Below are positions 50,422 to 58,747 of a stretch of 64,000 bases of DNA, one piece after another; positions within the stretch are counted from its first letter, which is position 1, and every line of letters begins with the position of its first letter. The translations under genes were made by a program, and so were the position numbers. Below the pieces are notes generated by a model. That model did not search any database. It had not been told where the DNA came from and saw nothing but the letters and a program-made list of their open reading frames with translations. The DNA is from CAYYWP01 sp050176585 (lineage in GTDB: Bacteria; Desulfobacterota; Binatia; HRBIN30; CADEER01): NCBI GenBank assembly GCA_050176585.1, contig JBFXHX010000006.1, positions 74,691-138,690 of the forward strand, given 5' to 3'.

Positions 50422-51078
50422 ATGACCGTCCGCGTCCAGATCGCGGGCGTTTCCACTCTCGCGGAAGCGCTGGCCGCCGCGGATGCCGGCGCCGAGGCGC
50501 TGGGATTCACCGTGCGGCTGCCGACCGGCATTCACGATGGCCTCACGGAAGTGAAAGCGCGTGCCATCATCTCCGCCCTGCCCCCGTTCGTCAGCTCCGT
50601 CGCCATCACGTACGTCGATACCGCGCGTGAGGCGATCGAGCTGTGCCGTTACCTGGGCGTGTCCACGCTGCAACTTCACGGCGCGTTCCCCGCCCAAGAG
50701 CTGCCCGCGCTGCGCGCCCGTCTGCCGCATCTGAAGATCATCCGCGCCGTCCACGTCACCGGCGCGGAAGCCATCGCGCGCGCCCGCGCGCTCGACGGAC
50801 AGGCCGATGCGATCATCCTCGACACGTACGATCCGGCCACCGGGCGCGGCGGCGCAACCGGCAAGACGCACGACTGGCACCTCAGCCGAGCGGTTGTCGC
50901 GACCGTGCGGACACCAGTCATCCTGGCGGGCGGCTTGAATCCGGAGAACGTCGCCGAGGCCATCCGCATCGTGCGCCCGTGGGGGATCGACGTGCACACC
51001 GGCGTCGAAGCCCCCGGCGGCGTGCGCGACTTCGAGCGCATCCGCCAGTTCATCGCCGCGGCGAAGCGCTCCGCGTGA
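50422..51078 (+). CDS. TrpF-like (phosphoribosylanthranilate isomerase-related) TIM-barrel protein
   Basis: 218 residues with the phosphoribosylanthranilate isomerase fold. The barrel strands LQLHG, AIILDTYDP and VILAGGLNPENV and the phosphate-binding GIDVHTGVEAPGGVRD end are recognisable. The catalytic Cys of the family (KICG) is Ala8 here (VQIAGV), while the catalytic Asp (Asp134) remains. The SPRxI loop is replaced by VRLPTGIHDG. No other trp gene is present. It is probably not a normal TrpF and may act on another phosphosugar (inference). It is divergent from the amidase and about 45 bases ahead of the antiporter gene. Confidence 0.75.
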   Translation: MTVRVQIAGVSTLAEALAAADAGAEALGFTVRLPTGIHDGLTEVKARAIISALPPFVSSVAITYVDTAREAIELCRYLGVSTLQLHGAFPAQELPALRARLPHLKIIRAVHVTGAEAIARARALDGQADAIILDTYDPATGRGGATGKTHDWHLSRAVVATVRTPVILAGGLNPENVAEAIRIVRPWGIDVHTGVEAPGGVRDFERIRQFIAAAKRSA

Positions 51079-51124
51079 GCGAAGCACGTCGCCTCGCGTC
51101 CAGCGTCCGTGCTAGCAGCTGCGC

Positions 51125-53245
51125 ATGCACGGCAGCGCGGAATTCCTAAACAGTCTCGCGCTGGTCTTGTGCGTGGCGGCTGTGACCACGGTCGCCTTTC
51201 AGCGGCTCGGGCAGCCGATCGTGCTCGGCTACCTGCTCGCCGGCATGATGGTCGGCGGCCATACGCCGCTCCCGGTGGTCGCCGACGCGCCGACCGTGCA
51301 CACGCTGTCCGAATTGGGCGTGATCCTGCTCATGTTCTCGCTCGGACTCGACTTCAGCATCCGGCGGCTGCTGCGCGCCGGGCCCACTGCGACGTTGGTG
51401 GCCGTCGTCGAAACGAGCCTGATGTTCGGGCTCGGATCGATCGCAGGCGCCTTCCTGGGTTGGCAGGGACTGGCGCGCCTGCACGCGGGCGCGATGGTGG
51501 CGATCTCCAGCACCACCATCGTGCTCAAGGCGTTCGCCGAGCGGCACATGCCGCGCCGGCAGCGCGAGCGCGTCTTCGGCATTCTCGTGGGTGAGGACCT
51601 GATCGCGATCGCGCTGATCGCGGTGCTGACGACGTTTGCGACGGGAGCCGGGGCTTCGGCGATGACCGTCACCACGATCGTGGGGCGCCTCGGCGGGTTT
51701 CTCGTCGCCGTGATCGGGGTCGGCATGTTGATCGTGCCGCGCGCGATGCGCGCCATCGCGCGGCTGCACCGGCCCGAAACCACCTTGGTCACCAGCATCG
51801 GGCTTTGCTTTGCGCTCGCCCTCGTGGCCGACGCGGTCGGGTACTCGTTCGCCCTCGGCGCGTTCCTGGCCGGCGCGCTGGTCGGCGAGTCCGGCGTGGA
51901 AGCAGAGGTCGCGCGCCTCATCAGTCCAGTGCGCGACATGTTCGCCGCCGTGTTCTTCGTGTCCGTCGGTATGCTCATCGATCCAACGCTCATCGGGCGG
52001 CATGCGGGCGCAGTCCTCCTCTTCTTGGCCGTCGTGGTGTTCGGCAAGATCGCCACCGTGAGCATGGCCGCGTTTCTGACCGGCGACGGCATTCGACCTG
52101 CCATCCAGACGGGCATGAGCCTGGCGCAAATCGGCGAATTCTCTTTCATTCTCGTCGGCGTCGGCGCGGCGCACGGGGTGATCCCCGATGCGCTCTACTC
52201 GATCGCGGTGGCCGTGTCCGCCGCAACAGCGTTGCTGACACCGTGGCTCATCCGGGCGAGCGAACGGACCGCGGCCGTCGTGGATAGGCGATTGCCGAAC
52301 GCGATTCAGACGTTCGCGGCGCTGTACGGTTCCTGGATCGAGCAACTGCGCTCCGCCTCGAGCGCCCCCGGTGCCTGGGGGCAGGTGCGCCGGCGGCTCC
52401 TGCCACTGGCACTCGACGCCATCGTCCTCGCGCTGGTCATCATCGGCGCGACTGTGGAGCGCGAGCTCATCACCGCGTGGCTGCAGCGCCATCTGCCGCT
52501 CTCGGCGCGGATGGCGAACGCGCTCGTCGCGATCGGCGCCGGCGTGATTGCGCTGCCGTTCGTCATCGGCCTGCTGCGCAGCACGCGTGCGCTCGCCTTC
52601 GCGGTGGGCACCACCGCCCTGCCCATCTCGTCGGGCTCGCAACTCGATCTCGCCGACGCGCCGCGGCGGGCGCTCGCCGTGGCTCTACAACTAGCGGCAC
52701 TCCTGGTGATCTGCTCGCCGTTGGTCGCGGTCATGCAACCGTTCATCTCGCCCTATGCGGGCGCCGCGGCGCTGAGCGGGGTGATCGCCGTATTGGGAGC
52801 GGTGCTGTGGCGGCGCGCCGCGAATCTGCAAGCGCACGCACGCGCGGCCGCGCAGATGATCGTCGAAGTCTTGGCCAAGCAGTCGGCCATCGGGGCTGCA
52901 GCGGGCGGTGACGCCCTCGCGCCCGTGCAGGAGCTGCTGCCTGGTCTTGGCACGCCCATGGCCGTGCGACTCGGTAGCGGCGACCACGGGGTCGGCAAGA
53001 CGCTGTCCGACTTGAACCTGCGCGGCCTTACCGGGGCCACCGTGCTCGCCATCTCCCGAAACAACGCGAGCGTGCTCGTGCCGCGCGGAAAGGAAGTGCT
53101 GCGCGCCGGCGATATGCTCGCACTCGCCGGTCCTCACGAAGCGATCGCATCGGCCCGCGAGCTGCTCTCCCGCGGCCCGCGAGATGCCGGCGAGCCTGAG
53201 TCAGGCCTGCGCGCCGACGACGGCCGCGAAAGGCTCGCTGAATAG
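51125..53245 (+). CDS. CPA2 family monovalent cation:proton antiporter with C-terminal RCK_C domain
   Basis: 706 residues of the KefB/YbaL-type CPA2 family, exchanging K+ or Na+ for H+ at the inner membrane. About twelve N-terminal helices include the hallmark LSELGVILLMFSLGLDFSIRRLL and the ion-binding region with GILVGEDLIAIALIAV. A second block of membrane helices (about 430-560) follows, and the C-terminus (about 600-685) is a TrkA-C/RCK_C ligand-binding domain. The usual Rossmann-type RCK_N domain between them is missing, so gating by NAD(H) or glutathione adducts is not expected. Confidence 0.9.
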   Translation: MHGSAEFLNSLALVLCVAAVTTVAFQRLGQPIVLGYLLAGMMVGGHTPLPVVADAPTVHTLSELGVILLMFSLGLDFSIRRLLRAGPTATLVAVVETSLMFGLGSIAGAFLGWQGLARLHAGAMVAISSTTIVLKAFAERHMPRRQRERVFGILVGEDLIAIALIAVLTTFATGAGASAMTVTTIVGRLGGFLVAVIGVGMLIVPRAMRAIARLHRPETTLVTSIGLCFALALVADAVGYSFALGAFLAGALVGESGVEAEVARLISPVRDMFAAVFFVSVGMLIDPTLIGRHAGAVLLFLAVVVFGKIATVSMAAFLTGDGIRPAIQTGMSLAQIGEFSFILVGVGAAHGVIPDALYSIAVAVSAATALLTPWLIRASERTAAVVDRRLPNAIQTFAALYGSWIEQLRSASSAPGAWGQVRRRLLPLALDAIVLALVIIGATVERELITAWLQRHLPLSARMANALVAIGAGVIALPFVIGLLRSTRALAFAVGTTALPISSGSQLDLADAPRRALAVALQLAALLVICSPLVAVMQPFISPYAGAAALSGVIAVLGAVLWRRAANLQAHARAAAQMIVEVLAKQSAIGAAAGGDALAPVQELLPGLGTPMAVRLGSGDHGVGKTLSDLNLRGLTGATVLAISRNNASVLVPRGKEVLRAGDMLALAGPHEAIASARELLSRGPRDAGEPESGLRADDGRERLAE

Positions 53246-53280
53246 CGTTTCGGCCTACGCGCCTCGCCCATTTGCGACTT

Positions 53281-53329
53281 TCCATCGGAGGAAATCTCGG
53301 CGGTCCGGCACGCAAGGACCTCCGATGGA
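53281..53329. repeat. 11-bp perfect inverted repeat between antiporter and ilvE
   Basis: TCCATCGGAGG at 53281-53291 is the exact reverse complement of CCTCCGATGGA at 53319-53329, with 27 bases between them. No T-run follows on either strand, so it is not an ordinary terminator. The whole interval 53246-53584 holds no gene I can support; this repeat is its only visible structure. Confidence 0.5.
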
Positions 53330-53584
53330 GCCGCTGGCCCTGTGTCGGCCCGGCGCGGCGAACGCGCCTATTGCCCGTGAGCCGAGTGATTCGTTCCGCT
53401 GCATTGCGTCGCAACGATGCACCGCGCTGAAGACGGCTTTGCGCACCGGCCCGGCACAGCGACAGCGACTGCATCGGACGGTTGCGCCGCGCGTATGAGG
53501 ACACGCGAGCCACCGCCAGGCCCGCTTCGCCGATCGAGGAACCGCGCTCGACATTCGATCGCCACCCTGACAGACCTCAGTGGC

Positions 53585-54454
53585 ATGCAGGTGTACATCG
53601 ATGGCGAATTCGTGGATCGGGAGGCCGCGAGAGTCTCGGTTTTCGATCACGGTTTTCTATACGGTGACGGCGTCTTCGAAGGGATCAGGGTCTACAATCG
53701 CCGCATCTTTCGACTGCAGGCGCACCTCGACCGGCTGTACGCGTCGGCCAGGGCGATCGCGCTGACGGTTCCGCTCACGCCGGAAGCGATGAGAGACACA
53801 CTGCGCGAAGCGGTGCGCCGCAACGGCCGCGACGACGCGTACATCCGCTTGGTGATCACGCGGGGCGTCGGCGCGCTCGGCATCGACCCCGCTTCATGCC
53901 CGCGCGCGAGCGTGGTGATCATCGTCGACGACGTCCACCTCTATGCGCCGGCCCTCTATGCGAGGGGAATCGCGGTCATCACGTCGGCAACGCGCCAGGT
54001 ATCGCACGAATCGGTCGACCCCCGGATCAAGTCGCTGAACTACCTGAAGAACATCCTCGCCAAGATCGACGCGCGACAGACCGGGGCGGACGAGGCCATC
54101 ATGCTCAATGCGCAGGGTTTCATCGCCGAATGCACGGCCGACAACATCTTTGTCGTGCGCAGCGGCGGTGTGCTGACACCGGCCACCGAAGACGGCGCCT
54201 AGGGCGGGATTACCCGCCGGGTGATCTTCGAGCTCGCCGAAGCCGCCGGCATTCGCTGCGGTGAGGCTCGGTTGACGCGCTACGACGTGCACACCGCGGA
54301 CGAGGTGTTCGTCACCGGCACGGGAGCCGAGATCATGCCCGTGACGACCGCGGACGGCCGCGCGATCGGCGAGGGCCGGCCGGGGCCCGTCACGGCCCAA
54401 TTGACCGACGCGTTTCACGCGTCCGTCCGCGCCGAAGGCGAACCACTCTGGTGA
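53585..54454 (+). pseudogene. ilvE: branched-chain amino acid aminotransferase broken by an in-frame amber codon
   Basis: Transfers the amino group of Val, Leu and Ile to 2-oxoglutarate. The frame begins MQVYIDGEFVDREAARVSVFDHG and keeps the family features FLYGDGVFEGIRV, the PLP lysine in RIKSLNY (Lys149), and AECTADNIF. After 205 residues a TAG at 54200-54202 interrupts the frame, exactly where related enzymes read a Leu before GIT. Translation would resume in the same frame as GGITRRVIFELAEAAG and continue to the normal end with TADEVFVTGTGAEIMPV. Without that half the PLP phosphate site is missing. A one-base change from TTG would explain it. Confidence 0.85.
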
Positions 54455-54513
54455 CCGCGCGGCTGGCGGTGCCCGCGTAGCGCGCCCGACCACGGGAGCG
54501 GAGGTGCGCCCGA

Positions 54514-55235
54514 TCAGAATCGCGATACGCGCGCGAGCCGCTCGCGGTGGTAGATGGGATCGCCGCAGGCGGCCTCGTTCCACTTGGCGCGCGCTTCAGC
54601 CAGAGCTGGATGTCGTGCTCCCAAGTGAACCCGATGCCGCCGCGGATCTGCACGGCACGGTTCGCCGTGCGGCTGTACACTTCGCTCAGGCAGGTCTTCG
54701 CCATCGCCGCGGCCCGCGGCGCATCGCGCGGCACGGCGTCGAACGCGTAGGGGGCGTACCAGACCGGCGCGCGCGCGGGCTCGATCGCGCTCGCCATCTC
54801 CGCCGCGATGTGCTTGATCGCCTGGAACGATCCTGTGCCGCGCGAAACGCCCGGGCTGCGCGTGACCCCGCTGCAGACCAGCGATCTCACTCGCCGGCCG
54901 AGGACCGGAAGCCAACGCCGTCTATGGGCTGCCTGACCATCTGCACGCCCATGATGCCGATCTGTGCCGGCGCGCGCGCGAGCACCAGCTCTTCGCTGAG
55001 GATCGTCTGCTCCAGGATGCCGGCACCCTGTCCGTCCCCATTGCCGGGGCCCATCGCTACGTAACCGGCGGTCGTGAGCGCGCGCTGCCACGCCGTCAGC
55101 TCACGCAGGTACGCCGGATTCCCATGCGCGCGATCGTGCCGGCGCACCAGGCGTTTGGGGATATGCGCCGTCAGCCAGGCGCGCACGCGCTGGCGAAACG
55201 CTTCGTGCTCGGGGCCGAGCGCCAGGTTCCTCGGA
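54514..55235 (-). pseudogene. acyl-CoA dehydrogenase pseudogene (deletion and frameshifts)
   Basis: Three segments in three frames together spell an acyl-CoA dehydrogenase. Segment one (about 55235-54915) gives PEHEAFRQRVRAWLTAHIP and LEQTILSEELVLARAPAQIG, the N-terminal domain. Segment two (about 54905-54595) gives GSFQAIKHIAAEMASAIEPARA and NRAVQIRGGIGFTWEHDIQLW, the C-terminal helical domain. Segment three (to 54514) gives KWNEAACGDPIYHRERLARV, the normal end. The central FAD/beta domain (about 130 residues) is deleted, and the second shift falls in a GCGCGC run. The gene lies just downstream of the MaoC-like gene, as expected for a former lipid-catabolism operon. Confidence 0.85.
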
Positions 55236-55649
55236 TCAGAATTCGAGCGTCGCGGTACCGGTCACCAGCCGCTCCCCGTCCGCGTTCTCCATCCACACGT
55301 CGCACTCGACGAAATCGCCGTGATCGCTGGCGTGCTTTTCGGTCACGACGGCGCCCAGCCAGAGCGGCATGCCGGGGCGGACCAAGTTGCGGAACGTCGC
55401 GCTCAGCCGCCGCAGCGTAGCCTGCGGGTTCCACTGCGTGAGGACGCGCGAGAGCAGGGCGAGACTCATGTTACCGGGCACGATCTGTCCCGGCATGCCG
55501 GCAGCACGCGCCTCCTCGTCGCTCATGAAGCGGCCGACCCGCATGTTCGCCACCTCGGAAAAATGCCGCACCTCCGCGCCGGTAAGCGTCACCGCGAGCA
55601 TCGGCAGCTCGTCCCCGACCTCTATGCGGTCGAATGCGCCGTCCGACAT
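55236..55649 (-). CDS. MaoC-like hot-dog protein
   Basis: 137 residues with a MaoC/enoyl-CoA hydratase-2 type hot-dog fold, recognisable from SDEEARAAGMPGQIVPGNMSLALLSRVL and the closing DVWMENADGERLVTGTATL. The usual catalytic GDxNPxHxD stretch reads ANMRVGRFMSD here, so Asp and His are not at their normal places, and HGM is replaced by PGNM. It would pair with the FAS1-like subunit encoded about 70 bases upstream, as in two-chain hydratases, but neither carries a clear dyad. Function therefore uncertain; a CoA-ester binding or hydration role is inferred. Its stop touches the start of the dead acyl-CoA dehydrogenase. Confidence 0.8.
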   Translation of the reverse strand: MSDGAFDRIEVGDELPMLAVTLTGAEVRHFSEVANMRVGRFMSDEEARAAGMPGQIVPGNMSLALLSRVLTQWNPQATLRRLSATFRNLVRPGMPLWLGAVVTEKHASDHGDFVECDVWMENADGERLVTGTATLEF

Positions 55650-55716
55650 CGTCAGCTCGCTGGGCCGGTCCGCTTTGCGGCGAGCGGCTCAGCGCGGCGA
55701 GCGCGCGATCGCTCGG

Positions 55717-56142
55717 TCATCGGAACATCATCTTTTGATCGATGATGGCCACGATCTCACCGCGCTGGTTCGTCACCGTCGTGCGGAAGACGGTAAACGT
55801 CATGCGTCCCGTGCGCCCGGTCTTTTCGTAGATGTCGCTGAGCGTGCTGACGGCCGTGAGCAGGTCCCCGGGGCGCACCGGTGCGCCGAACTCGATGTCC
55901 TTACCGGCGTCGAGCGAGGTGCGATCGGCTTGCACCGGTACGTGCGCTGCCATCCCGCGATCGGTGCGCAAGCTGAGCGCGAACGTCGGCGGCGCGACGG
56001 GGTCCGGACCCCGGCCGGCCCACCGCGGATCCGTGTCCCCGTACGCCGCTGCATAGGCGGCGATCTGCTCGACAGTGACCGGTCCGAACGTCGTGCGATC
56101 CAGCTCGCGGCCGACCAGGGCACGGTCGACGGTCAGGCTCAT
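55717..56142 (-). CDS. FAS1-like dehydratase / MaoC N-terminal domain protein
   Basis: 141 residues with a FAS1-like dehydratase (MaoC_N) domain. RALVGRELDRTTFGPVTVEQ and YGDTDPRW lead to the VAPPTFALSL strand, and the KDIEFGAPVRPGDLLTAVSTL and RTTVTNQRGEIVAI strands complete the hot-dog. In two-subunit hydratases this chain is usually the substrate-binding, catalytically silent partner. It precedes the MaoC-like gene by about 70 bases and its ATG at 56142 overlaps the PHP gene by four bases. Confidence 0.82.
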   Translation of the reverse strand: MSLTVDRALVGRELDRTTFGPVTVEQIAAYAAAYGDTDPRWAGRGPDPVAPPTFALSLRTDRGMAAHVPVQADRTSLDAGKDIEFGAPVRPGDLLTAVSTLSDIYEKTGRTGRMTFTVFRTTVTNQRGEIVAIIDQKMMFR

Positions 56143-56804
56143 GACGCGCTGCGCGCCGCGCGCACGCGCGCGCGGAAATCGATCGGCCGGCAACGGCGTT
56201 CGCGGAGCGCGGTGACGACATCCTCCGCCGTCCGTACGCCGTGGTCGAAGGCCGTCGCGCAGACCCCGATCGCGCTGACGAGGTGCGCATCGCTGCCACC
56301 GAAGCCCGCATAGCCGTAGCGGCCGAGCAAGTCCGCAACGCGCTCGTTCTCGCCGCGTCGGCTGCCGCCGTTCAGCGCCTCGACCGCGACGACGCCGTCG
56401 AGCGGCCGCCGGCCGGCTGCGTAGTGCTCGCACAGTCCGATCGTTGGCCGACCGGGGTGGCATGGAACCGCTATGCCCCCCATGCGATCGACCTCCCGCA
56501 CCAGCTCCTGTGCGGGGAGGTGGACGTCGGCGAAGTCGAATCGCCGCGCCATCTCGTCGGTCACGCCGTACAGCAGCATGTGGCCGTAATCGGTCTCGAC
56601 CTCCGCGCCGCGCAGGATGAGCAACCCGTATTTGTCCTCCAGCGCGCGGTAGTCCGCGTGTGGATTCCACTGGCGGTGCTCGGTCAATACGATCCCGTCG
56701 ATCGGCAGCAGCTCGCGCTTGCGCTGCAGCCAGTTCAAGTAGGAATCCAGCGGTGCGCGACTGTCATCGGACGCCTCCGAGTGCGCGTGCAGATCGAGAA
56801 TCAT
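56139..56804 (-). CDS. PHP domain metal-dependent phosphoesterase
   Basis: 221 residues of the PHP superfamily, trinuclear-metal phosphoesterases. Metal ligands can be read in order: DLHAHSEASDD (residues 4-14), the TEHRQWNPH loop, a Glu in RGAEVETDYG, CHPGRP, and the closing GGSDAHLV. The ATG at 56804 is the start; a longer frame upstream lacks a plausible site. It is the first gene of the small minus-strand group with the two MaoC-like genes and is divergent from the glycosyltransferase. The substrate is unknown. Confidence 0.88.
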   Translation of the reverse strand: MILDLHAHSEASDDSRAPLDSYLNWLQRKRELLPIDGIVLTEHRQWNPHADYRALEDKYGLLILRGAEVETDYGHMLLYGVTDEMARRFDFADVHLPAQELVREVDRMGGIAVPCHPGRPTIGLCEHYAAGRRPLDGVVAVEALNGGSRRGENERVADLLGRYGYAGFGGSDAHLVSAIGVCATAFDHGVRTAEDVVTALRERRCRPIDFRARVRAARSAS

Positions 56805-56912
56805 CGGCCGAGGACCGCGGCCAGCCTTCGCCATCGCCCGCGGCGAAGTCAAGCCGGAGACTGCGGCCCGCGCGGTTGCGACCACGGCCGTGCTGTGCCA
56901 ACCGCTCCCGCG

Positions 56913-58343
56913 ATGCGGACCTCGCGCGCCCATGCACGCCAGAGCGATGGCCCGGCCGACCGCCGGTTGCACGTGCGCCTGCTCCTGTGTTCGGCGCTCG
57001 GGTGGGCCGCGCTCAGCGCAGCATCACAATGGGGCACTGACCTGACCGGTGCAGCGCTCGCGCCGTTGGATCCCTGGGTGCCGGCAGTGTTCCTGGCGCT
57101 GATCGCCGGGCTCGTCTTCTCCTACGCCGGCGTCGAAGAGCTCCAAGGAGCCCCGCCGGACCGCGTGCTGTGGCTCGGCTTCGCGGCGCTCGCGGGGCTG
57201 GCGATGCTGACGTACCCGTTCGGCTCGAAGGACGTGTTCTTCTACGCGTTCTACGGCAAGATGGCGGCAGCGCTCGGCGCGAACCCGCACGTCGCCGCGC
57301 CGTCGGCATTCGCGAGTGACGCCTGGTACCGCTTTACGAACGTGTGGACGGCCGATCAGCCCTCGCCGTACGGCCCCCTGTTCACGCTGCAGATGTGGTG
57401 CATTTACACGGTGACCGGCGGCAGTCTCTCCGCGGCGCTGGCGTTGCAGAAAGCCCTCAACGCGGCGCTCGTGGCGGGCGGCGCGTGGGCGCTGGTCGCG
57501 CTGCGGTCAGCGACGGCGGCCAGCGCGACGGCGGCTGGCGCGCGCGCGGCCTGCTTGTGGTTGTGGTCGCCGCTGGTGCTGTTCGAGGGCATTGCCAACG
57601 GACACAACGATGTCGCAGTCGCGACGGCGCTGCTGGCGGCCACCTTCCTGTGGATCGACGCACGCGCGCCGCTCGCGGCCGCGGTCCTCACGGCGGCGTT
57701 CTGGTACAAGTGGTATCCAGCGGCGGTCGTGCCGGCGTGGATGTTCTGGTCGGTGCGCCGCTGGGGGTGGCGATCGTCGCTGAGCTCGGCGCTTCCAGCC
57801 GTGGCGCTGGCGACGGCGCTCTGTCTGGCACCGTTCGCGGACGCGCTGGCGCCGATGCTCGCACGCGCTGCGAGCTTCCACGGCGTGCGGCAGATTTTTC
57901 CCGACGAGCTTCCGCCGCCGCTGTGGTTGCTGTTCCGCGCCATGGACGGCCTGGACCTCTTCGCGACCTCGGTCGGGCCCGCCCTCTTCCATGCGCTGCG
58001 CGCCGCGGCATTTGCCGGCGGCCTGTGCTGGATCGCTTGGCGGCGACGGCACGCGCCGTACGCACCGCGCCGGTTCGTCAGCGATACGCTGTGGAGCTTG
58101 GCGGTGTTTTTCGCGTTCGTACCCACCATGCTATGGCCATGGCATCTCATGCCGTTGTGCGCGGTCGCGCTGGCGCTCGAGGACCGCCGGTACGAGCGCG
58201 CCGTGATCGGCGTCACCGCCGCGGGTTTGCTGAGCTATTTCCTGACCTTCACATATGCAGTGGCCGCTTGCGCGCTCAGCGCGGCAGCGCTCTGGATCAT
58301 CCGGCGGCGTCGCGCCCAGCGCGAACGAGCCCAGTCCATCTGA
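56913..58343 (+). CDS. polytopic GT-C type glycosyltransferase-like membrane protein
   Basis: 476 residues with about eleven predicted membrane helices. An early loop after the second helix pair (YPFGSKDVFFYAFYGKM, followed by GANPHVA) resembles the acidic catalytic loop of polyprenol-phosphate-dependent mannosyltransferases (MptA/B and GT87-type), and the WTADQPSPYGPLF stretch also fits. A HND motif (GIANGHNDVAVA) and FWYKWYP lie in the central helices. Such enzymes use lipid-linked sugars on the outer face of the membrane; the acceptor is unknown here. The ATG at 56913 is my choice, though no clear ribosome-binding site precedes it. Confidence 0.75.
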   Translation: MRTSRAHARQSDGPADRRLHVRLLLCSALGWAALSAASQWGTDLTGAALAPLDPWVPAVFLALIAGLVFSYAGVEELQGAPPDRVLWLGFAALAGLAMLTYPFGSKDVFFYAFYGKMAAALGANPHVAAPSAFASDAWYRFTNVWTADQPSPYGPLFTLQMWCIYTVTGGSLSAALALQKALNAALVAGGAWALVALRSATAASATAAGARAACLWLWSPLVLFEGIANGHNDVAVATALLAATFLWIDARAPLAAAVLTAAFWYKWYPAAVVPAWMFWSVRRWGWRSSLSSALPAVALATALCLAPFADALAPMLARAASFHGVRQIFPDELPPPLWLLFRAMDGLDLFATSVGPALFHALRAAAFAGGLCWIAWRRRHAPYAPRRFVSDTLWSLAVFFAFVPTMLWPWHLMPLCAVALALEDRRYERAVIGVTAAGLLSYFLTFTYAVAACALSAAALWIIRRRRAQRERAQSI

Positions 58344-58436
58344 GGCTCGGCGGAGCGCAACGCCGCGGGCATACGCGCACCGGCGCCGGGCGAGCGCATG
58401 GCACATAGAAGGAGGCGGGCTCGAACCGGCGCCTGC

Positions 58437-58709
58437 CTACAGCCAGTCGAGCAGGATCGCGAGCCCGATGAGCACGAATGCCACCGCGCTCAATTTGCGT
58501 ATGAGCGCGAGCGGCATCACGGCACCCAGCCCCGATCCGACCGCGACCCCCACGGCGCTGACTGCCACCAGCGCCAGGCTGGCGCCGATGAATACGGCGG
58601 CCGGGCGCTGTGAAGAGGCGCTGAGCGTCAAGGCGGCGAGTTGCGTCTTGTCGCCGAGCTCCGCCAGGAAAACGATGCCGAAGGTCGATGCGATGAGCTT
58701 CCAATCCAT
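58437..58709 (-). CDS. GDT1/UPF0016 (TMEM165-like) membrane protein
   Basis: 90 residues, a single GDT1 repeat with three membrane helices. The diagnostic ELGDKTQLAALTLSA (ExGDKT) lies at about residues 17-31. Family members transport Mn2+ or Ca2+ and have two such repeats, either fused or formed by a dimer of single-repeat proteins, so this one would have to act as a dimer (inference). It is convergent with the glycosyltransferase gene, with 93 bases between, and follows the UbiB-like gene by 38 bases. Confidence 0.88.
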   Translation of the reverse strand: MDWKLIASTFGIVFLAELGDKTQLAALTLSASSQRPAAVFIGASLALVAVSAVGVAVGSGLGAVMPLALIRKLSAVAFVLIGLAILLDWL

Positions 58710-58747
58710 GCGGGCGCGCGCTCCTGTCTGGCGATCGGTAGACCCGG

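Noticed and set aside
56241..56912. A 224-codon extension of the glycosyltransferase gene
   Set aside because: It overlaps the divergent PHP gene completely and shows no conserved features; the hydrophobic protein begins at 56913.
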